Counted from the stretch's first letter, positions 32,040-43,517 are shown. The stretch is DNA of 64,000 bases from Aquatica leii (GCA_035610365.1 CM069437.1:32383507-32447506); one strand, 5' to 3'. The notes: generated by a model not told the origin, from the sequence alone. Made by a program: numbers and translations.

Positions 32040-35000
32040 CGTTAAATAGTTTTCGTAAATCAAGTATTATTACGCAAGCAGGTCGCTGCTATTTAAATAC
32101 CAGTGAACTAAAAGTGTCAAAGTGTAAATATTTTAAAATACTAAGTAAAATTAGTGTGTAATTAGTGAGTGCAAAGTAATTAAAAGAATAGATATAAGGA
32201 GAAAATATCGAAACTTAAACAGAGTGAAAGTAAACAGTTACGAGATAACCAAACATTATCAAAGAAACATATAAATAAATAAACGATTTAAGCGTTAAAG
32301 GAAATTGAAAACGCTACCTTAAAAAAGAAAAAGGAAACCCTGAAATTTGGAAGAACAGAATAATTGTACAAAGAATTAAAGAATTGGAAAATAAATCAGA
32401 CCTAACTATTAAAAAGAATATATAGAAAACACTAAGAGAAATAAATATCAAAATAAATATAAAAAATGAATCGAAAGAAGGGAGAAGGAACCAAAATAGA
32501 GCCACATTATGACAATTTTAATAGAATTTGTATCAGGAAATAAGAAACTTGAAGTGTTAAAAGTCGCTAAGAAGCTTAAAGGAAGTGAGATTTGGATAAT
32601 GGAACAAAGGAACAAAGAAAACAATTGGTCACATACATGAAAGAAGCGAAAGCTAAAGACACAAATCAATTCTAGTATACAACAAGGTCATAATATATGA
32701 CAAAAGTTAAACTATCAAACAAATAAAAGAAACGAAAAATATGAAAGAACGGTAAGCGAGAGATCGCCGATAAATGCAAATCAAGAAGCAAAAATTGGAA
32801 GAAAGTGAAAAAGAGTAAAGAGAATGATAGCTAACAAAAAAACGGATAAATACAGGAAAAGGGGATAGAACAAAAGATGACGACAAACGCAAAGGAAAAA
32901 GAACACGATGATGATAAATCTAAAAACGGAAGAGGTATACGTAAGATCATAAATACAAACAAGGAAGAAGCAATAAAAAATAAAGAAAACAATACGGCGT
33001 AAAAGGTGATAAATATAGAAACCTGGAATGAAAGAAGTAGTGCGGAGAAAAAAGAAAAAATACAACATATATAGAGATATTGGGAATCACAGAAACAATA
33101 ACAAAAGGAAAAAGTATTTAAAAAAAAACACATAAAAGATACTGAATGTACTGGTCGGAAGTAGAGGAGAAAGAGAAAGACTAAAAGACGTGATTCAAGA
33201 AGAATATGTAAATAACATAATATCAACAATAAAAATAAAACTGTTAGAATAGAAATATGGACAATAATTACACCAATGATGACGCAAATAAAGAGAAAAA
33301 GACAAGTTCTTTGGGAAGATGCAAACCCAAATAGATAGCGGGGAAGAAAATTTAACAATTTTGCGAGATCTAAACGGCCAAGTCGGAAATAAGAACAGAA
33401 AAAAAGAAAGTCACATGGGAAAGAAAGAGAACAAACTTTAAACAACAACGGCGAAAGAATCATAGAAGTAATGTATCGAAAACAACCTAATCATAAACAA
33501 ACACAAGGACATACACAAGTACACAAGAGTATTGGAGAGCAGAAATGAGGAATAAAAAGACGTGAGAGTCAAAAGAGAAGCAGAGATAGGAAGTGATCAC
33601 TACTTAATGACAATAAAAATAAAAGAAGGAAATATTAAAGAAAGAAAAATGTAAATAGAAAAATAAAATGCTTTAAACTAAGAGAAAAAAAAATACCACG
33701 AGAAATACCAAGAGCTACTAGAGAAAAAACTAAAAAGGGCTAGAGGAAAAAAGGAAAAAATGGATAGAAGATATACAAAAATAAATAAGACGAAGAAAGA
33801 AGCATGGAAAAAATATTTAATCGCTAAAAGAATAGGTATATAAAAAAAAAGAAAAATAGTTAAAATAACAATCCAAGCGGCCAAAGAGAAATCGTGGGAA
33901 GAATTCGGATGACGGAAAACTATAAAGCGAACCAAAAATTATTTTATGGCACATTAAAACAACTCAGGGAAAAAAAGGAATATAACATGCTTAATATAAA
34001 AGACAAGGATGGAAATATAATAACAAATAAAGAGGAAATAACGTACCGTTGGAGATAATACTGTGAAGAGCTATCATATGCGGATATACAAAATCAGGAA
34101 AACCGGTAAGAAAAAAGTAATGAGGAACAAGAAATAGAAATAAGAGAAGATGAAATGATAAAGTATATGGGAAGAGCGGGTATGAATAAACTAAGAGAAA
34201 TAATAAACGATGTATTAAAGGACACATATATTATACTGCGAACATATAAGAAGGGCGACATATAGAAGAATAACACTTTGCAGCATCCCAGGGAAAATAT
34301 TTACGAGAATAATAGAAGAAGGAGTAAGGAATGCAGTAGATATAACTTTGGAAGACACGCAATGTAATTTTTAAAAAAAAACAGAAGTACACAAGACCTC
34401 GTAGCAAAATTAGACATATGCTTTATTGATCTAGAAAAAGCATTCGTCAAAATACCAAGAGAAGTCTTATGGGAAGTACTACAGAATAGGAGGGTGAATA
34501 AAAATATCATAGAAATTATGAAAAATATGTACGAAGACAAGATAAACATAGTAAAAACGAACAATAAAGAATCCAAAAAATTTAAAACTATACAATGAAT
34601 CAAGCAAGGATGCGTTTTAAGTCCACTGTTCTTGTCAACAGTACTGGAGGAGGCAAAAAAGAAAGCTAAAAAGAAGATGAGGAATCTAACACTGGAATAC
34701 TGGAAAATGCCAAACTAAGCTCACAGAACTTATGTTTGCAGATGGCATGGCCTTGATATCAGATACGAAGGAGAACTTCCAATATAATCTCAAAGTAATA
34801 GAGGATGAACTAAATAAAATAAACATAAACATAAACATTGAAAGGACAAAAACAATGTTAATTCCAAAGACAAAGAAAACACATCAAATTAGTCTAAACG
34901 GGAAAGGAATAGAACAAGTAAAATATTTTAAATATCTGGGCACAATAATAGAATAAAATGGAAAATTGGACCAACAATTAGGCGATAGAACAAGAAAAGC

Positions 35001-35580
35001 AGGAATAATATTCAATCTAATGAAGACAACATTTCTAGGAAAAAGAGAAGTGTCAAAAATAAATCGAAGTTACTAAAAAAGCGAGATGTGGACACTTACA
35101 GAAAGACGCAAGACACGTATTAATGCAATGGAAATAACGTTCTTCAGAATAATAGAGAAGAAAACCGAGAAGGGCAGAATCAATCAATGAAAAAATCCTA
35201 GAACGGGAGCTCACATGGTTTCAGCATATGTATATAATGTCGGAGGATAAGCTAACAAAAAGTATGTTCAAAACGCGAATGCCGGAGAATAATAAAAAAG
35301 AAGACCAAGAACAAAATGGATTGATAACATAAAGACAGAAGTAGAGAGAAAAGAAATGGCGCGGGAGGGAATACAAAAACTAACACGTGATAGGAAGCAA
35401 TGGAGACAGAAGTGCAAGATTCAACTCCACCGGCCTTATACCCAAAGGTAGAAAGGACTAAGAAAAAAGAAACAATAGCTCCAGACGGTACCAAGACCGG
35501 TACGGTAGTAGAAGAAGAAGACGTTATCAGTATAAAAGAAACAAGGAAAATAAAAATATGTATCACTTAATGCCCCATAC
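32040..35580 (+). mobile_element. RTE-like LINE relic with 5'UTR, endonuclease and reverse transcriptase
   Basis: An A-rich, heavily mutated but long copy. The start region (32,040-32,290) looks like an insect LINE 5'UTR (CAGTGAACTAAAAGTGTC, AGTAAAATTAGTGTG). A Lys/Glu-rich segment (32,300-33,050) follows, then endonuclease pieces at 33,180-33,630 (VNNIIST; YAPTDD-like; AEIGSDHYLMTIKIK) and a linker. The RT lies at about 34,280-35,000 (FIDLEKAFVKIPREVLWEVL, IKQGCVLSPLFLS, and LMFADGMALISD). The catalytic FADD box reads FADG at 34,732-34,745. The C-terminal part reaches about 35,560 (FNSTGLIPKGRKD). Stops occur throughout. It seems to sit between ORF1 (31.2-32.0 kb) and ORF2 (from 35.6 kb) of an R1-like element. 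Confidence 0.7.
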
Positions 35581-35639
35581 AAGAGTGCCTGGACATCACT
35601 AGCTGCTTCAGAAGCTGCCGCATAACTAAAAACTGTATG

Positions 35640-37260
35640 AGTGAAGATCGTTTATAGAAATACCAAGTGTGCTAAATTGGGACACTAAAAGACCATTCTG
35701 CGAGGACGTATTGCCGGCATCGGGAGCTGTAAAAACTTTAAATTAGCACTAACAACAGAGCAAAAAAAAGCAAGAGAAAAAATTAAAAGAAGAAAGACAT
35801 TAACTTTAACTTTAAAAAAAATAATTATTTACTAAAAGACTGTGGTATAAATGTCGTGAGCGTTGAACTATATAATATAATATTTACCTCTGTCTACATT
35901 TTACCAAATAAAACCACATAAAAGCACGTGATTCTAGGAGGAGACCTAAATGCAAAAACACCAATCTTTAGAAGTAATAAAAAGACAAGAGAACATGTTT
36001 TAAAAAAGTAGATAATAACAAATTAACTTATTCCCGTTAACCAGCAAAACACACCAACTTTTGAAAGACAACAAGGAACTTCATTGCAATGGCCACAATA
36101 AACATAACAAACAATATAAAAAATTGGAGAGTGAGAAACGAAGAAAAGAGTTTTAGTAATCCTCACACAATCATCTTTAAAGTTATAATAAAAGAAGAGC
36201 AATATGATAAAACAGAGTATTTAGGGTGGATAATAAACAAAAAAATAATAGATCCGAAATGCTTATACAAGAAATAACGAAGTTATGCGATAAGTTATTA
36301 ATAAAAAACAACAACCAGTGTACAGGTGGACAGAGGAGATTGCAAAACTCAGAAAAGAAGCAATTGAATACAGAGAAAGAAAATAACGAAACTTAAGAAA
36401 CACATCAAAAAACTCTAGAAAAACAAATAAACCAACAATTACAAGCAAAAAAAAAGTATTCAAAATAACTATATACAGAACTAAGAGGAAAAAATAGAAA
36501 ACTAAGCACATGGAAAATTAAATAGAGAAGAAACAATAGTGTAAATAAGAAAATTATTTCCGATACATCCCCAAATGACATTGGGATGGGAATATAAAGA
36601 AAATAAAGCAAACTTCAAATTAATTACCGAGGAGGAAGTGAATAAAGCTTTAAACGAAATCAAAAACAAAAAAACCCCAGGGCCAAACAATATCATCAAT
36701 ATCATACAAGTTATAGGACAGGCTAACGTAAAAATTAATCAAAACGTATTTAACTCACTCTTGGAAAAAAGGGATTATCCTAAAATATAGACAAATGCAA
36801 AAGTGGTCTTTACTGAAAACCCTAGAAAAGAAAACATAAATGCCAATATGTCTATTAGATGTGACGGGGAAAGCAAAGTAATTAGGAAAAGAATCGTTCA
36901 GGAACTAAAGGATAAAAACAAATCTCACAAAAATCAATATGGGCACAGAAAAGGACACGCTAGTGTAGATCTACAAGAAAAAAGATATATTTAACAGAGA
37001 AGAAAAAATAATACAAAAAATAGAAAACACATACTATTAGCCACAATAGATATCAAAAACGCCTTTAACTCCATGGCATGAGAACAAATCATACAAACGA
37101 TAGAAGAAATAAATACCAGCAACTATCTGACAAACATAATAAAAAGTTATCTAAGTAACAGACATATGATAGAAAAGGAAGAACAAATCCAAGTATATTC
37201 CGGAGTACCTCAAGGATCCGTACTGGGACCAATATTGTGGAATATCATCTACGATAAAAC
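35640..37260 (+). pseudogene. R1-clade LINE ORF2, endonuclease and first half of RT
   Basis: Broken plus-strand frames read, in order, VILGGDLNAKTPIFRS (35,928-35,975, endonuclease Asp-Asn motif), NKLIPVNQQNTPTFER, NITNNIKNWRVRNEE (36,089-36,145), a Lys-rich linker, EEVNKALNEIKNKKTPGPNNI (36,630-36,690), the RT block with IDIKNAFNSM (37,047-37,076) and SGVPQGSVLGPILWNIIYDK (37,199-37,258). The GVPQGSVLGP form is characteristic of R1/LOA-like elements. The frame stops at the border of an oppositely oriented block, and the rest of the RT is at 40,334-41,278. Confidence 0.75.
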
Positions 37261-37261
37261 A

Positions 37262-38990
37262 CCCGATTGTCTTATTCTTTTAATTATATTAATTTTTTGC
37301 TAGTCTTTGCTTATTCTCCGATTTTAGACTATTCAGTTCTGTTATGGCATTTTACTTTCCAGTTTTTTATTTTTAACGTTTTCAGATCTTCTACTACATC
37401 GTCAATCCATCTAATCTTCGGCTTGCGTCTCTTCCTGTTTTCTGTTGGTTTCCATTTGGTTACTATTCTTATTGTTTTAGTTTTATCCTTTCTCATTAAG
37501 TGGCCTAGCCATTTTATTTGACTTATTAATTCTTGTACCTTTTTATGTACTAGTTTTTCACCTCCGTTTTTGATGAACTCCGCAATTACGTTACCACTCC
37601 TCTAGAGTTGGTTTGTGTATTTTTAAGCCTACTGTTGTATTTGTTGGTGTATTTATATTTGTCTGTGTTTCGCCACTGAAGAGCTATTCAAAATAGTTTC
37701 TCCATATTTGTTGTATTTCAGTTTGTGTTAATTTTGTGTCGTCTTTTTCATCTCTGAAACCGCTTGGTTTTATTTTATAATTTTTTTTTTCTTGCCTTAT
37801 TCTTTGATAAAACATTCTTGTATTTCTGTATCTATATTCTGCTTGTATTTTTTTTTAATTATTTTTGTTCATTTCTGTTTTTTTTCTTTGCATTTATTTC
37901 TTGCTATTGCGTTTGCTTCTTTATATAATTGCTTATCTTCATCTGTTTTTGTTTGCAGCCATTTTATCCATTTTTTATTTTTGCATGCTTCTTCACCTTT
38001 TGATCGTACCATATTTTCCCACCTATCCATTCTTCCGCTGTCACTAAAATACTTGTTTTTATGTTATACCATTTCTCTTTTATTTTATTTTTGCTTTTTT
38101 TATGCTCATAATCTCTTTTTTGTTGGAGTTTTTGTGTTATACCTTTTGTGTAGTTCTTGTTGTATTTTGACATTTTTAATTTTTTCTGTGTTCCATCTGC
38201 TCTTCATCTTGTTTTTAACGTTGTCTTGTGCTATACTTTTCTTTTCTTTTATGGTTGCAATTACTAGAATATGATCTGTGTCTGCAGTAGCTCCTCTGTA
38301 CGATCTAACATCTTCTATGTTTTTTATTCTACTTTTTGTTATTAAGACATGATCAATTTGACTTTTTGTTACTTGATTTGGGTGATTCCATGTGATTTTA
38401 TGCTTGGTTGGATGCAGATTCTGTTTGCATTATCGTTAGTTTTTCGTGTATTGTGTTTTTCCCCGCTGCAGTTTTTATGTGATCTTCTTTTCCTACTTGC
38501 GCATTCAGATCTCCTAATATTATTACAGTATCATATTTTGGAAGGTTCTCATAAAAATCTTCTGTTGGGGCATATACACATAGGAGGGTGGTATTATTTA
38601 TTTACCCTCTTATTCTAACCTTTGACATTCTGTCATTTATTGCTTCAAATTTTATATTTTTATTTGTTTTTGGGTTACTATAAACCCTGTTCCATTTTTA
38701 CGTTGTTTTTTTCCTCTGCTCCAAAATATCGTGTAGTTATTCTTGTTAATTTCACCTTCTTCTGTCCATCTCATTTCTTGTATTGCTAGGATATCTGTTT
38801 TATATTTTTCTAAAGTTTGTACAACATCTCTCATTTTTCCTGGTTGTATCATGGATCTTATATTCCTTGCTCTAATTTTTATTTTGCCTTGTTTTTTTTT
38901 TTTTTATTTTTTACTTTTACTGCGGTTTTGTTTTGCCTTTTTTCTGTTTTTTTAATTATTTGTGTAGTGCATTTCTTTTTTCATTATCTT
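37262..38990 (-). mobile_element. RTE-like LINE relic with the RT core deleted
   Basis: On the minus strand from 38,990: RARNIRSMIQPGKMRDVVQTL and YKTDILAIQEMRWTEEGEI (38,880-38,760), the endonuclease start; YAPTEDF and ILGDLNAQVGKEDH pieces near 38,580-38,480; then the linker with KWYNIKTSILVTAEEW (38,095-38,030). The RT is nearly gone: NVIAEFIKNGGEKLVHKKVQELI (finger start, 37,590-37,520) runs directly into IKWLGHLMRKDKTKTIR (37,520-37,470), which belongs to the far C-terminal part, so about 350 residues including the catalytic box are missing. The end reads KIRWIDDVVEDLKTLK and NWKVKCHNRTE near 37,400-37,330. Confidence 0.75.
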
Positions 38991-39239
38991 TTTTATTGCT
39001 TAATAAATGATCAATAGAAAAATAAATATGTATATATGTTTTGTATAAATATGTAAATAGATTAGTAGTATATTTTTTTGTTTTAATGTGTATAGATATA
39101 TGCATACTCGTGTAGATATATAAATAAATCGATATTTATGCATAAATAAAATATGTAAAAAATATCACAGTTTATTTTCGTAGATTCTGAACGTCACAAC
39201 ATATTACAGTTTTTATATATTTTATTTATTTTTTATCTA

Positions 39240-40318
39240 GAGTTATTTCTATGTCTTTTCACCCATCTTCTTGCTTTGTTTTCTAGCTTTCTTTATATAA
39301 TTTCTTCAGCTTGCGCAATTCTCTCTACCGGCGCTGTGACCTTCCTCCTCGCATAGTGGACAGTATTCCTCTTTTTGGCATTCCTTGTATTCATGTCCTT
39401 CTTTTCCGCATTTGTGGCATAATTTTGTCATATCATTTCTCTTACAGTCTTTGGCATTGTGCTCATACTCCCAGCATTTGTAGCATCTGACGGCTTGTTG
39501 CTGCTCTTCTAGGCTACATTGAGACATTGCTATTCTTATAATCAGATTTTTTGTTTTTATTTTCTCTCCGAATTTCTTCACGCTAACTTCTTCGTTTCCT
39601 TTTTCTAGCTCATTTTTTATTCTATTTAAAGCTTTTTTATCTTTCTCTATCGTTATTAATAATTTTCTTTCTTTGATGCTTCTTATGGTTTATATTTTTT
39701 CGGTCTCTTCTTTATCTTTTAGCTGCGTTCTCGTTCTTGTTACTAGCCCTTCGGATTTTTTTTCTGTTTTGTTCTACAACTAACGCGTAGGTCCTCCTTT
39801 GGTTGTCTTGCTTACCTATACTTTGTTGTGTTTGGGTTTTCTTTGGTACTATTATGTTTATTCTTTTTTTTTGTTTTGAATATACACTCTGCCATTTTTC
39901 CTAATCTGTTTACGCTCATCGTTTTTAGTTTGTGAAACATTATTTTTTCGTCCTCCTCTGTTTCGGTTTTTATTGTTTTTAGCTTTTTCCATACGTCCTC
40001 CTCATGGTCTTGATATATAATTCTGATTATTTTTATTTTTTTTTTACGTTGGCGTTATTTTTTGTTTTCGTTTTGGTTTCTCTCTCTAAGGTTTCTATTT
40101 CCTCTTTTCCTCTGTTTATTTCTGGATATACTTTTTCTATCATTAATTGTAGCTCTGTATTTTCTTGTAGTGGATGTCCTTCTACTATTTTTGTGTGTAC
40201 ATAAGCACTATCTCCCCATTCTTCCTCGGCTACTTGTTTCCACTCTTCGTATGTGTTTACATTCTGTACGCTGTCTATCATCTCTTTTCCTTCTGCTGTC
40301 CATTGCGTCGTTTGTATG
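39240..40318 (-). pseudogene. LINE ORF1 with CCHC zinc knuckles, minus strand
   Basis: Minus-strand frames from 40,318: the start MIDSVQNVNTYEEWKQVAEEEW (40,281-40,215), a charged middle part, and a C-terminal region at 39,581-39,306 with knuckles CYKCWEYEHNAKDC (C-x2-C-x4-H-x4-C), CHKCGKEGHEYKEC and CPLCEEEGHSAGRENC. This is the gag-like ORF1 of R1/I/Jockey-type LINEs, a nucleic-acid chaperone that packages LINE RNA. Several frameshifts break the middle. The N-terminal part corresponds to the plus-strand fragment at 31.24-31.99 kb. An AT-rich stretch (39,000-39,240) separates it from the RTE-like LINE on the same strand. Confidence 0.75.
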
Positions 40319-40333
40319 ACAATTTATTTCATA

Positions 40334-41278
40334 GATAAAAACATAGAGGGATTAAAAGAAAAAACTGAACATGTCGTGATACAAGCTACAGAACAATTAA
40401 ACTAAATTAAACTGGAAATAGCAACAGAGAAAACTGAGATTATACTGCTAATGACGAATAGAAAAACATCCGCAGTAAAAATACAATTTAACAACACAGA
40501 AATAGAAAGTAAACCTTCACCAAAATATATGGGTGTGCATCTAGAGAAACACGATAAATACAGAATACACATATATAAAACAGAAGAAAAAGCAAATAAA
40601 ATAATCAAACCGATAAGTATTATTACATCAAGTGTAGGTCTGCAGCAAAAAGAAAATTACTAGCGGCAACGGTAACATATAGAATATTGTCTGCGGATCC
40701 CATAGGAGAAGACATCATAAAATATAAATATTATAAAAAAGTACTCGAAAGGATAAACAAGAATTTTACAAAAGTCATTCAAGCACTAGCGTGGATACTG
40801 CCGATGAATTTAAAAATAGAAAAAATGAAAAATAATTATACAAACTAAAGAAATAGAAGAAAAAATTGCAGAACAAAAAATACTAATAGGAGAATGGCCA
40901 AAACGTTGGGACAAATACAAAGGAATAGCAAAAATATACATAAGAGATGTAGAAAATTGGACAAGTTAAAGCTGAAGAAAAATGACAGTCAGTCATCACA
41001 CGGTGTTTTCAACATGTACATGTAAAGAAAATACGTAAACGGGTAGAAGAAAAATGTAAATATTGCACAAAAAAGATGACTCAAAGCACGCAATCTTCAA
41101 ATGTGCTAATTTCGAAAAAGATAAGATAGAAGCAAAAAATGCCTGCAACACAACAATAAATGGAAATAACATCCCAGATCTTCTATTGCAACTAGAAGAC
41201 AACTGGACGGCAATAACAAAGCTGATAGTAACAGTAACAGAAAGAAAAATAAAAACGAGAAGAAAGAAGAAGAAATGA
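40334..41278 (+). pseudogene. R1-clade LINE ORF2, C-terminal part (thumb and zinc finger)
   Basis: Resumes the plus-strand R1 reading after the inverted block: DKNIEGLKEKTEHV (40,334-40,375), LEIATEKTEIILLMTNRKTS (40,409-40,470), KPSPKYMGVHLEKHDKY (40,510-40,560), KENYW with LAATVTYRILSADPIG (40,650-40,705), a basic region, and finally CKYCTKKDDSKHAIFKCANF (41,056-41,115), the CCHC-type C-terminal finger that R1-clade proteins carry. The catalytic YADD region, which should lie between NIIYDK (37,258) and DKNIEGL, is missing on both sides. A Lys-rich end and a purine-rich tail follow at 41,240-41,300. Confidence 0.75.
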
Positions 41279-41299
41279 AAAGGAAAAGAAACAAAAATT

Positions 41300-42120
41300 A
41301 TGGCTAGACAATTGCTTCTTATCTCTATTCTTAATCTTCTATTATTAGTCTCTAGTAACCAATTTTTTTCATACTGTTTTGGCTTCACGTCGGAGTTTGG
41401 TTGTGTATACTTCACGTTAGTAAGATTGAAATTTAATTTCAATTTATGATTTGCATAATTTTCAGTTTACTCAGTTTACACTGACTAAATTCTTCATTCA
41501 AATCTTTAAGTAGCTAATACCAAATCTTCAAAAATTCGTCACAAAAACGCTTGTTATGTTATTGATTTTAGTAATGATATGAAATTTTGATTTGATATAA
41601 TAAATCTAATTAGAAATGGATAGGAAATGACCCCCTAACGGTAGGAGCCGAGCACGCTTTAGGACAATACGCACAATTGAAACAATTTTTGCGTGATCAA
41701 GTGCTTGTTCGTTCTCCCTTTAAATCTGCACCCCATAAATCAATACATTGCACCCATACTGTTAATCTCATTTATAAAAACAAGGGGGAACAGGCACTCT
41801 TCTACTATTGTTACTCCATTACAAGTAGGGATAAATTCAATTGCCGCATTAATTCAATTTCGCCGATATAAATAATCAATTTTTACGAAACGAATATGCT
41901 TTGACTAAAGACAAAAACTTTCACAAAAAAATTTGCACTTGACCAATACAAGCAAGACCGGTTGGCGCGTGTATCAAATAACAATGTCAGTGAATTTGAA
42001 ACACTTTGAAAATATCTGCATTTTCAACATTCGATGAAAATTCTATCGTCAACAGCGCGTAATTAGGTTATTAGAATAACACGAGTAAGACCTACATTAG
42101 TCAATTTACACAACCACGTG
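41300..42120. other. Spacer, upstream of the host gene, no recognisable gene
   Basis: About 0.8 kb of non-repetitive sequence. Small open frames at 41,677-41,875 look random. It may contain distal regulatory sequence of the Bearded-family gene, but I found no paired Su(H) motif here. Confidence 0.5.
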
Positions 42121-42128
42121 TTTAGGCG

Positions 42129-42135
42129 GCAGCTG
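42129..42135 (+). promoter_or_regulatory. E-box matching the proneural consensus (distal)
   Basis: GCAGCTG fits RCAGSTG, the binding consensus of proneural bHLH/Daughterless dimers. It lies 0.9 kb upstream of the coding region. One match in this much DNA could be chance. Confidence 0.35.
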
Positions 42136-42735
42136 TCGTTCTTGAGTAATTCTTAAGTTTTGCAGGCTCAGACAAGTTTGTGCCCTTTTTAAGATTTTTA
42201 AACTGTGTCGGTCGTACTACAATAAGCAACCGTCAAGGAAAGCGAAATACTAGGAGAAAAGAAATCGCACCTTTATTTACATAAAAAGAAGTTAACACAC
42301 GTGTAGGTATTGCGGCATAAGGGTATTTTTCAAAAATTCTTACAACTAAAAGAAATTCGTGCAAAACTGAAAAACAACCCTATTTGTACCCTTTGCACAA
42401 TCGAATCCCTTCAGGTATTTAAATGTGGAAACGAAAGGTAACTGACCACATCCAACCTGTTTGAATAGAACCGGAGAGTTAACCGTATAGCTACATTACA
42501 CAAGCGGACTGTAAAACGGAATATTGAAAACGGGTTCTTCTTACACAATGCGAGGTTTACAATTTCCAATACTTGTGTATCAAATAAGGGTGGTGAATAA
42601 GGAATAGACGCGGAAGACTTGAAAAGGGTCAAGACGACGACAATGGTAGTGAATCGCGGGTGTATTAAAGAAATTGAAAGGTGGTGAGCAAATCTTTATG
42701 AAAACACCCCTACGCTAACCATCTGCTTTTCGATG

Positions 42736-42768
42736 TGTGGGAACATCGAAGAGATCGCGATTCCCACG
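42736..42768 (+). promoter_or_regulatory. Su(H) paired site (SPS), head-to-head
   Basis: TGTGGGAA at 42,736-42,743 on the plus strand and TTCCCACG at 42,761-42,768, which is CGTGGGAA on the minus strand. Both fit the Suppressor of Hairless consensus YGTGRGAA. They face each other with 17 bases between them, within the 15-17 range known for SPS elements of Drosophila E(spl) genes. No GAAAGT hexamer lies between them. The site is about 200 bases upstream of the TATA box. It should place the gene under direct Notch control. Confidence 0.8.
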
Positions 42769-42854
42769 CCCTACACATATACTTCCTATCCTTGTTGATA
42801 TCGTGTATGACAACATATGGCGGTTTCACTTGATGGACCAGCCGAAAATATGCA

Positions 42855-42861
42855 CACCTGC
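42855..42861 (-). promoter_or_regulatory. Proneural-type E-box near the SPS
   Basis: CACCTGC, which is GCAGGTG on the minus strand, fits RCAGSTG. It lies 87 bases downstream of the paired Su(H) site, an arrangement (SPS plus proneural A site) known from several Drosophila E(spl)/Brd promoters. Confidence 0.6.
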
Positions 42862-42944
42862 CCCTATACTGCACGCTCATAGGTCCAGGAAAATTCTTGT
42901 GAGTTCCCCTTCTTCACCCTTAGGGCTCATGACGTCAAACCCTC

Positions 42945-42951
42945 TATATAA
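42945..42951 (+). promoter_or_regulatory. TATA box of the Bearded-family gene
   Basis: TATATAA in a GC-richer context, 87 bases before the ATG. It predicts a transcription start near 42,975 and a 5'UTR of roughly 55 bases. Confidence 0.75.
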
Positions 42952-43031
42952 ACGCAGCCACTTGTTTGAAATTTTATTATTATTCGCCAACGTGCCAGTT
43001 TGCCTTAACGTGTTTATAAATTTGCTAAAAA

Positions 43032-43517
43032 ATGTCTTCGTATAACGATTTCGTTGCGTCGTCAAACAACACCATCAACGACAATAGAATCAACGCTAAA
43101 AAAGCGCGATCAACCACTCATCAAATTAAACAACTATTAAAGCCCATACTCGATCTTCTGAAGAGCCATAAACGAAGTACCTACAAGAAAACAGTGCAAC
43201 CGGAAGATTACGAGGAAGAAATCGGCCAAAATCTCGCAAACGAGTTATTAGAATCGAGAATATTTGAAGAAGTCGATTCGTGCGAAGACTTCGCAGCGGT
43301 TCCAGTTTACAATGATGGTCAGACGGATTTGTTACAAGTCTTTCGGGGCCAGCGTTACATTCCAGTGCATTTTGCAAGGACAGAAGCTGGCACCTTCTTC
43401 TGGACGTCGATCGTAGGCGCCGACGGTGATATATGTACGAACGGTGACAAAAATCTCATCACCAATCACCAATTGCCAGAATTGCAAGTTGCGTGTGATC
43501 GATGGGCGCAAGCATAA
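43032..43517 (+). CDS. Bearded-family protein (E(spl)m4/m-alpha/Ocho-like), Notch-pathway modulator
   Basis: A 161-residue intronless protein. Residues 19-50 form a basic amphipathic helix region (AKKARSTTHQIKQLLKPILDL). The most conserved family block, PVHFARTEAGTFFWTS, is at 111-126, and the protein ends with DRWAQA, the usual C-terminus of E(spl)m4/m-alpha types. NxxN patterns, the form known to bind Neuralized, occur at 67-70 (NLAN) and also at 13-16 and 18-21. Known members bind the E3 ligase Neuralized and limit Delta endocytosis, so they tune Notch signalling in sensory-organ and mesectoderm patterning. Length is normal for the family (about 80-200). The ATG at 43,032 is the first in frame after the predicted transcription start, with AAAA before it. 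No paralogue or bHLH E(spl) gene lies in the window; the neighbours are transposon debris. Confidence 0.92.
   Translation: MSSYNDFVASSNNTINDNRINAKKARSTTHQIKQLLKPILDLLKSHKRSTYKKTVQPEDYEEEIGQNLANELLESRIFEEVDSCEDFAAVPVYNDGQTDLLQVFRGQRYIPVHFARTEAGTFFWTSIVGADGDICTNGDKNLITNHQLPELQVACDRWAQA

Noticed and set aside
32314-34603. Many long Phe/Leu/Ile-rich minus-strand frames resembling multi-spanning membrane proteins
   Set aside because: They are antisense reads of the A-rich plus-strand LINE; poly-Lys/Glu/Asn codons read backwards give Phe/Leu/Ile/Ser. The plus strand has recognisable endonuclease and RT motifs.
37792-39017. Plus-strand hydrophobic frames of up to 160 codons that look like membrane proteins
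   Set aside because: These are antisense to the minus-strand RTE-like LINE (endonuclease and linker motifs read on minus).
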